Shown piece after piece: positions 56,351 through 64,000 of a stretch of 64,000 nt of DNA. A program made the position numbers and the translations under genes. The stretch's first letter is position 1, and every line of letters starts with the position of its first letter. Source of the DNA: Schistosoma mansoni (Eukaryota; Platyhelminthes; Trematoda; Strigeidida; Schistosomatidae); contig NC_031500.1 in assembly GCF_000237925.1 (NCBI RefSeq), forward strand, positions 17,633,753 through 17,697,752, read 5' to 3'. Below the pieces are notes generated by a model that had not been told where the DNA came from, did not search any database, and was given only the letters and a program-made list of their open reading frames with translations.

Positions 56351-57779
56351 TTTTATGATTTTTAATGCTTTAGTTGTGGGAAAATGAAGTACAAAGTCAG
56401 TGTGTCGGACTACCGTTCGTTCCACTACCACTGATATTAACTCAATCAGTCAGACATCTACAACTTACGAAATCGAAACAAATCGCATTCTGTTTGTTAT
56501 GTCGAATATAGTTCACTACTATTTGATGTACTGAATATCATTTGCTGAGTAAACATTAAACTGAAATGAATCGATGTTAAACCCCAGTCTCCCGATTTCA
56601 GAGAATTTTAAGGTTTTCCTCAAAGTCATATAAAAGTTCATAGTTTTCCCTAAAGTTTGGAGAATATTGCGGATTTATCTGAAAGTTCAGGTTATTTCTG
56701 GGAAATTTTGGGGTTTTCATGCCATTTCCCCAACTTTTTCCAAAAAATTGAGAGATCGGGACTAAATAAAATATCACACTGAGATTTAAGAAATATAACA
56801 CTGAGTAGCCATCATACTGAATGAAGAACGGAAATAATGTTAGACAACAACTACAATGATTTAAAAATATTACTCTGTCTTTTCATCCTGTCGTACTCAA
56901 TTTTATCCACAATATCGAAAGGTACTTTCCGTACTCAAAATTACTTATATATATTTTGGTCTATTCCGTGACTGGATTGTTGACAGATTCAGTAAATAGC
57001 CCATTATTTCACTCAAAATCTTGAAGTCACTAGATTATGAAGTTGTTATATGACCAACTGAAGTTCCGGTATTAGGGAATACTGGGAATAGACTGGTTTC
57101 TCTGTTTTACTATATTTGTGTTCAATACATTCGATCTCCAGGACTTACTTGGGAAAGTTTCTTATATTGTAATTTTATTCCAAAAACTTGAGTTTTATGT
57201 TTTCGCGCCAAGAGACGCTTAGTTGGACTACAGCTTACATTCCCCACTCGGAAATCCTTGCCCGTCATTGTTTGACGGATTTTTAGTACGTTATTTTGTG
57301 GCTCTCTCAAGGGCGTTTCTATCATTAAATAAATAAACTTGATTTGTGTGCTTAGGGACCTCGTATTTTCTGGAGGCTTGTAGAATACATTCTCTACGTC
57401 TCATCAAGACTTCTTGATGTAGTTAGTAGAGCTGGGGACAATGGATTAGAATAGCCTATCATGTCACTGTATTTTTGACCTTCGTTCCGTCTATTGAGTA
57501 GGCGAACTCGTAATGGCATTCAAGTATATGAATTTTCTTGCTACTTTTCTAGTTGTAGCATAAAATTACCTCATAGTTCATACGCTTTAAGCTTTATGCG
57601 TTGTCGTCACTGATTCTTACGCTTATTTTCCAACTTTTATCAATAATAGTTTGATCTTCTTTGAGTAGATCTTGTAAGACTTGAAATCTGTTGTTGAGAA
57701 TTATCTTGAATCCGTTGAGTTTGTCAGTATTTCGAAGGAAGGCTGCATTGAACCATTAAAAAACCCTTTCTCCAGTTTT
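56351..57779. other. Intergenic, mostly unassigned
   Basis: Contains a loose ~30-bp repeat at 56595-56740 (gttttcctcaaagt-like units). No gene recognised. Confidence 0.4.
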
Positions 57780-58325
57780 CCAGTGCTTTCTCAGCGTTAG
57801 TTTCATCTTGGAAACCAGGCATTGATCTGAAGTCTGGTCATCTCCTCTCCAAGTGTATTGTGATGCATATCGGTTATCAAGGTACAGATACATACACGAT
57901 GAATAACATTGAGCCACCTGTTGTCCAGACACACAATGATTTAGGAATCATCGTTAGCCAAGACTTGAGAACTACTACACACTGCCATGCAGTAGCCGCC
58001 TAAGGTTTCCGAACCTTATGACTAATAGATAGGGTCTTTAGTCGTTTCGGCGCTAAAACACTTTTGACTCAGTATACGGTATCACTGTTTCCTAAACTTG
58101 AGTAGGGCATACAAGCGATTGGCCTCTGCTTCATAAAAGACAGTGAGCTTTTGGCAAAAGTTCAGAGAGCAGCAACTAGACTGATTTCCGGAATAGCTAA
58201 GCTACCGTAAGATGATCTACTGGCCAAACTAAACCTATTCCTATTGTCACATCGAAGAACTAGAGGTGACTTGACTACAGTTTTCAAATTACTTAGTAAT
58301 AGATTTGAGTCTGATATCAACTCAT
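57780..58325 (+). mobile_element. CR1-like LINE RT fragment
   Basis: Sense fragments correspond to the RT thumb (ITVSQDLRTTTHCHAVAA-like near 57945-58000) and the RRTRGDLTTVFKLL region (58250-58295). Frames are broken. Confidence 0.7.
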
Positions 58326-58329
58326 TTTT

Positions 58330-60330
58330 CTTGTTTTTCAAAACAGCGAACTAAAGAAGACACTCCAAAAAAGTTCACAAGCCCAGAACAAATTACTTGA
58401 CAGCAGACTATCAACTTTCCAATTGAATCATCATTGAGTTGAATTCTCCGGTAATAAGGAGTATTTGGACTGTGGTACGAACTAGGAACCCCAGAAATAA
58501 CGAAGTTTAACGAAGAAGTATTGGATGGCACGAATGATCGTATTCTATTTAGAATTCGGAATCGAGCAGTCATAAAGTACAAAGGAATCGTTAGTTCATA
58601 CAAACACCACAAATTCATTACCCTACTACGTGATTGAAGCTCTATCTATCCACTCTTTAAAAAAGAAGTTGGATCAATCGAGAGACCATAATTGCCAGGA
58701 CTAGCACAAGCCATCAAGCCTTTACTTTCCTTTCCAAACTGAAACTGAAGTGTCGGAGTCAATGAGAAAGAAAGTACCACAAGACAGTTTAGTAAAATAT
58801 CATACTTCAACCGAAAAACGTCAAGCTCAAGTAGACTAACAATGCCTAATGATTCAAAAAGTACAAAAAAGCAATGATATTCATAAGAAGTGTAAATCAC
58901 TTCGATAAAGTCTCGCATTCTGGTCTTAAATTAAAACTGGAAAGTTTTGGAATTCATACGGTCAGAGACTGAATAAGTTACTTTTTACATGACAGGAGAC
59001 AAAGGGTAAGAGTAAATGAAGCTCTCTCACCGTGGGAACCTGTAAAAGTGAGTTTCACCAAGGCAAAATCCTCGGTCCTCTTCTCTTTTTACTTTATGTA
59101 AGTGAATTGCCAACTGTAGCTAAGTCATCGTCCTACTCTTCGCCGATGACATAAAGATTTGGAGACCCATATACGGCATGTCAGACAGAAAAGTATTACA
59201 TGATGATCTCAACTCATTAGTGGTATAGATGGACGGGTGGTCACTGGAAGTAAATCCTAACAAGAGTGTGGTGATGCAATTAAAAAACCAAGATGATTCG
59301 TTTTACTACACAATATGTGGATTCATGTTACCCAAAGTAAGATATTATAAAGGTTTAGGAGTCATACTAAGCAATGATCTCTTAACAACCAGCCACTGTA
59401 AGGCTGCTGCTGCAAAATGCTATAGGATATTATGGTCTATTCGTAGATCTTTCCAGTATTTGGATGAGGAAATGTTTAGATTATTATACCCTACTTTCGT
59501 GCGATCACATTTGGAATATAGGATTCAAGCAGCGAGTCCTTGTTTCAAATATGACCCGGAGATGCTGAAAAGAGTCCAACATCAAGGGAATAAATTAGTA
59601 AAAGATCTATCTGGCCTATCTTATGAAGACAGACCGAGACACCTCAACTTATTTCTGTTATCTTACCATAAAATAAAGGGTTGAAGATACGACTAGTATC
59701 CTGATTTTATAACCTGTTGCAAGTAGCACCTTCTATATGCGAAGCTTTTCCCCGACCAATGGAAACCAGAAGTCAGACGAAAAGAGGTAGGAAAGATATA
59801 TTTGATACGTTATCAATATATCGCGAAGCGTTTATTCTTAACTGGCTAGTGAACGTAGGAGCAGTGTCCCACGCTGAGTCGATACGTGATCTGGTACGGA
59901 TGCATGACCGAAAGCCTTCAGTTAAACAAGTCCGCTTAAACAACGTGGTCAGCATCCAATGTCGAACACTTAGAAAACTATTGATTTTGGGGAATTATTT
60001 ACAGCTGCAGCGTGATCTAATACTGATTTTGCGTATCCTGAACGATGACCTTGGTGCTAATATATCTTATCTTTTCCTTCCGTCTAGGACTGATCATTTG
60101 AGAGGACATTCGAAAAAAGTCCAAAAACCGAGATCAAATAGTCTACGTTTGGAGTTTTGTTTCTCGCACCGAGAAGTGAGTTACTGGGATTCTCTACAGG
60201 AACAAGCAATATCAGCACCTTATTTTGATATAATCAAAACGAAATTAAACTTAAATAGTGTTACAAACTTCGAGGATTGATATAGGCTGTTAGACCTCTC
60301 ATCCTTATTAATGAAGACTGAAGACTACCC
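58330..60330 (+). mobile_element. CR1-like LINE, most of the RT, interrupted by a solo LTR
   Basis: Reads HSGLKLKLESFGIHTVRD (58920-58975), a GxxLGPLLFLLYVSELPTVA-type palm (59065-59120), MDGWSLEVNPNKSVVMQLKN and LYPTFVRSHLEYRIQAASPC (59229-59550), and past the solo LTR RDLILILRILNDDLG, PRSNSLRLEFCFSHREVSYW (60010-60195). Frames break in several places. Its 3' end lies within about 80 bp of the PRKCSH start codon. Confidence 0.85.
59692..60009 (-). repeat. Solo LTR of the gypsy family at 15.9-22.1 kb
   Basis: 318 bp, about 90% like the two LTRs at 15860 and 21734, with TG...CA ends and no internal region nearby. It splits the LINE reading frame; flanks GGGT and GCGT look like a decayed 4-bp target duplication. 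Older than the full element. Confidence 0.88.
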
Positions 60331-60372
60331 CTTTTTAAATTGCCCGCTACTCTGACAATTAGCTTATGTAGT

Positions 60373-62737
60373 ATGCAGACTCTCCTTTGTTTATTTTGTG
60401 CCTTGTTTCTCATACTTGGTGACATACATGGGGACGAGCTTCCTAAAGGAGTTCCGATATCAAGTAGATAAACTTTTTCGTGAATAATCCTTTCCAGGAT
60501 CTTCGTTCTATAAAGTTGGGCAATCGTTTACTTGCTTAGATGGCTCTTCAGCTATTTCATGGTGGCAAGTCAACGACGATTACTGTGATTGTCGCGATGG
60601 ATCAGATGAACCCGGCACATCTGCGTGTCTTAATGGCCGTTTCTTCTGTCGCGACATGCAGTACAGACCTGTGTATCTTCCTTCTGCTTATGTCAACGAT
60701 TCTATTTGTGGTAAGTTATATATACTTATTTAAATGAATTACGACATTTTGCATGACATGTGGGTGTCAAAGTTCCCGGGATGTCAGTTCGTTAGCCGAA
60801 TTTGTGAGCGTCTGTTCATGGGCTTTGGCTAATTTTATTTCGCATCTTCTAGACTGACTAAAGTCTACTATAGAAATTTGTTTCTTAAAACCAGCCCTGT
60901 TAGGCCCTACATGTGATGCTGAGTTGAACGGAGTCATGTGTGAACTGACAAGTGTTCTTGAAGTGATTGTAAGTTATATCGGCTAAGAAAATGAATGGAA
61001 AAGTCAAGTCACAACAGGTGGTTCTTCATATTCACTAGACTCCCGACTTCTGATTATTGTTGAGAATTCCTTATTAAAGATCAAAACCTGGGTCTGTCAC
61101 TGGACTAGCAGACTGGAGCGATAATCTAGATACAGAAATGATTTTACAGACCTCACTGCCCTCTCATTAGTCGATATTTTTATAGCTATTCAAAGTTTTA
61201 GGGGCTGTAGCCTTAGCTGTACGATGTATTGCGTAAAGGTATCACCTTTTAGTCCCGAAGTCTTTACAAACGTCCTGCTATCATTATGATTGAGTTTGTT
61301 GGTGTAGAAGCTGAACGTAATTTTATCAGGGTTTTGTCTATTGATCATCCTATCGTATAAGAAATATTATTGTAATAACTGCTGATGAACTGCAAAACCA
61401 TCGTGGTTTTTTAATGGTTATCCTCATCATATCCAGCTAAAGAAAAATGAACCCGAAAGGACGAAGCAGATTTCAAATTTCATTTTATACATTATCACTG
61501 TTTTACGTCCCAACAATTTATGTAGCAGGTGTTGATAGCGATAGTCGACTGTAGCCATACATCTTGACTTTTGCGCAGTAGTCGACTGCTCCGACTAAAA
61601 AGTTTTGTGTTGGCTTTTGTCTTTGAAAAGATCTGCTTTATGAGAGCTCTAACGAAGGACATTTTTTCGAAATTCTCTAAGAACTTCGAAAAATATGTAG
61701 GATAAGTTTCTCACTGAACGTAAAACACTTCTTGTGTGTCGATTCTGTGGCATCTATCAAGCCTGCCTGACCACCTTAAGTGGATTAGTTGAGAAAGTTG
61801 TGTACTTTTCTTGTCTTGGGAATCTAGTCAGGCTTGATAAGTTTGTTGAAGTCACTGGCGGGATAGAAGCTGCAGGTGGCGTAAAGATGTCTAGCTTATT
61901 ACTAAATGTCGACTTGATTATCCAGTAGTTCTGTAATGACAGTTTTCTCTTACGAGTAAAAAGTTCCTGAAGATGAAGGAAATCCATAAGTTAGAAGTAT
62001 TCGATATTTGATGCATTGCTGGCGTACGATAAAACTACTTAATGAATAATTTTTGTGATTAGATGTATTATATTTCATAGAGAGAAAGTCATTTGATGAG
62101 GCCATGAATCGTCATTGATCTTGGTGATTGAAATATATGCTGCTCAAAGACGGCCGCTGTTTTCCATGACTTGTTGTGTTGTCTGGCCAAATAGCGCGTC
62201 GGAAGAAGGCTAGAAAGAACCAAACTAAAATTCGTCATCTATCCATGAAGTCGTTGATCATTGGTTTGGATTGTATTAGTAGGTGCTAACTAGCTGGTTT
62301 GTCTGTAGTATTCAACATAAAGACATCAACTTACTGTTTGTATTATTGATTAACATGAGGAATCAATATGGACTTGATTTTCAATTCTAACTATCAATAG
62401 TTGGTATTTTTATTGATTTGTTTAAGACTTAGTGTTTGGATTCGAATCGTCTTTCAAAGTCATATTTCGTTCTGATCGTCAGGTGATACATCTACACATG
62501 TGGCATGATTGCAAAACTCACCCGATGTTTTAGCTAGTGCCTAATATCAACGAACATAATTAGTTTAGTGGATTCCTTCCAGCAACCGCACATTAGGTAA
62601 AATAAAGTTCAGTTCCATGTAATTTAATTAACGAGATAACGTTTGCTCAATTTATAGATAGCACATTTCTGATTTTTAGATTGTTGTGATGGTGGTGATG
62701 AATACGGAAGTTCTACCAATTGTCCGTCAACTTGTGG
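60373..62737 (+). CDS. PRKCSH: Glucosidase II beta subunit, 5' three exons (gene runs off window)
   Basis: Exons are 60373-60463, 60498-60710 and 62680-62737, with donors GTAGAT, GTAAGT and GTAAGT, acceptors CAG and TAG, and phases agreeing. Intron 1 is only 34 bp. The signal peptide is residues 1-20 (MQTLLCLFCALFLILGDIHG). DELPKGVPIS then matches human RGVSLTN. FYKVGQSFTCLDGSSAIS (34-51) and VNDDYCDCRDGSDEPGTSAC (55-74) form the first LDL-receptor class A-like module. YVNDSICDCCDGGDEYGSS (95-113) begins the second, with its Ca-binding Asp/Glu residues. Family role: regulatory beta subunit of ER alpha-glucosidase II, which trims glucose from N-glycans in the calnexin cycle. The Glu-rich middle, the MRH (lectin) domain and the HDEL-type tail must lie beyond 64000. 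A LINE ends just upstream. Confidence 0.95.
60711..61699 (+). other. PRKCSH intron 2, first part
   Basis: No feature recognised. Confidence 0.45.
61700..62330 (+). mobile_element. Strongly diverged RTE-clade LINE remnant
   Basis: Reads VEKVVYFSCLGNLVRLDKFV (61785-61845), comparable to [20 protein letters not shown] of the younger copies. Near 62090-62290 come KSFDEAMNRH, RRKKARKNQTKIRHLSMKSL-like codons. Confidence 0.6.
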
Positions 62738-63164
62738 GTAAGTCCTTTTCCTTGTGATTTTTTGAGTCACGTGATAATCCAACTGAAATTTATCCCGTCT
62801 ATCGTGATAAATGAAGGCAGTATCATGGCTTTTAACGTAGGTAGAATGATCTATTAATGTGTCAAAAGGGAAGTTGTTCGACAGAGTGATCTCGATCTGA
62901 AAATTTTGTACACAAACATTTACGAGATTTTCAAACATTCCATAAAGTGTTATTTACATCGAAACTGAAATTAGTTCTGTCATGTTGTGTTGTCTGATCA
63001 CATGTGATCACTTTGATGTGCACTTATTACTGCATTTGCGTCTATCAGGTCAATTGTTTGGTGGCCTAGTATGTCACACCTTTGGAATAAGTATATAAAT
63101 AATGGAATCAAATTAACACAGGTTTAAATTATAAACAGGAATAGAGAAGAGTATTTATCTTAGT
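62738..63164 (+). other. PRKCSH intron 3, first part
   Basis: No feature recognised. The minus-strand open frame 62938-62624 overlaps the coding exon and is a shadow. Confidence 0.5.
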
Positions 63165-63950
63165 AGAAGTCAAAATAGGTCCAACTATGTCAGTGTCATG
63201 TGAAATTTTTGGCTAAGGGGATTATGTATGAGATATCACTGTGCATTTGTATATACGATGGCTGGTATGAGAAATGAAACATTTGTAATATGAAGAATTC
63301 TATATGTGCCGTAATTGCGTGTGAAATGACGAGTCAAATGTAGTTGTTTGGATAAACATCCGGATGAATATCAGGCCTTGTTTTCTATTGAGGGTAGGAA
63401 GATTTAGTAATGTATGCAACACTTCGAGTACTCACTTATGTTTGTAGTTGGAACGACCTATCTGAATTATTGTAATATTTTTAATATCGACTTGGTGGTT
63501 ATTGGGAATAGCATATACTACTATTGTCGATTTAATTTGTAGGCTTTTAGCTGTACAGAATTATTAAGAGGTCATTTAAGGTTGGGTTGGGTGTTCCGTA
63601 GCACAAGTTTAAGTTTCTTTGGAAGGTTCTTCAATATAAAACCTATCTCAGTAGACACAGTTTTGTGTGAATGTAAACGGTATCTTTCCCTTAATTCAAA
63701 CGAAAGCATTTTGGAAACTGTTGATTGTTTTATATAGAGCTTTAATTGTGTGAATTCTCAAGATGAGTTGTAATTGTTTTTGTCTTACTGTGGCAGTAAG
63801 GTAAAACTACTATACCAGTCTAGTATGTTTCACTAAAATTTTTGTTTAAAGATGGGTTGTTTCGTTTTGATATATTTTTAATGATATTCTTACAAAAATT
63901 GTTAGATCATAAAATGTTTATTGTATCCTTCACCCTTAGCTTTCACACTG
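63165..63950 (+). repeat. Right copy of the ~760-bp inverted duplication
   Basis: Reverse complement of 10700-11465 with scattered substitutions and small indels. It lies inside PRKCSH intron 3 and keeps the CTTACTG/CAGTAAG hairpin near 63784-63800. Confidence 0.85.
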
Positions 63951-64000
63951 TAACATCTTCCTGTTTTTGTTAACCATATTTTGTCTCTTCAATAATAAGA

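Noticed and set aside
56598-56801. 67-codon minus-strand frame
   Set aside because: Falls in a loose tandem-repeat stretch; no recognisable domain.
59717-60280. 187-codon open frame
   Set aside because: Chance continuity between a solo LTR and LINE codons; not a gene.
62624-62938. 104-codon minus-strand frame
   Set aside because: Antisense to a well supported PRKCSH exon; no motif.

Overview
The window looks like genomic DNA of a blood fluke (Schistosoma or a very close trematode). The evidence is AT-rich intron-containing eukaryotic genes, two introns of only 32-34 bp, tRNA-derived SINEs carrying hammerhead ribozymes of the Smα type, many RTE-clade LINE copies with TGAC-type tails, CR1-like LINEs, and a CsRn1-like Ty3/gypsy element. 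Two 200-N blocks (1967-2166, 40897-41096) are assembly gaps.

I can build five real host genes by joining exons at GT/AG boundaries with matching phase. From left to right they are: a FAM210A-like mitochondrial protein (+, 268-4176); a C7orf50/DUF2373 homologue (-, 9153?-5110); a mitochondrial adrenodoxin-type [2Fe-2S] ferredoxin, FDX1-like (-, 14337-11689, first exon not found); an RNF11-like RING-H2 ubiquitin ligase (+, 26164-49024, three exons, with a 19-kb repeat-filled second intron); and the first three exons of the glucosidase II beta subunit PRKCSH (+, 60373-62737, running off the right edge). A sixth, tentative gene is a signal-peptide exon on the minus strand inside RNF11 intron 2 (45958-45835), with a TATA box about 40 bp upstream.

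Almost everything else is transposon-derived. The 14.5-22.4 kb segment is a nested stack: a CR1-like LINE, then an unclassified (TTA)n-tailed element, then a gypsy-class LTR element, then a second copy of the (TTA)n element. RNF11 intron 2 holds RTE fragments, two tRNA-SINE families, a recurring ~520-bp repeat, and several hammerhead ribozymes. At least one hammerhead in the sense orientation has every consensus residue. A ~655-bp composite repeat occurs in inverted orientation on both sides of RNF11 exon 3. A ~760-bp segment downstream of the ferredoxin gene (10.7-11.5 kb) recurs inverted at the far right (63.2-63.95 kb).

The genes are unrelated in pathway and form no operon. The most interesting signals are the intronic hammerheads, the nested secretory exon, the long-range inverted duplications and an RTE subfamily with a shared internal rearrangement.
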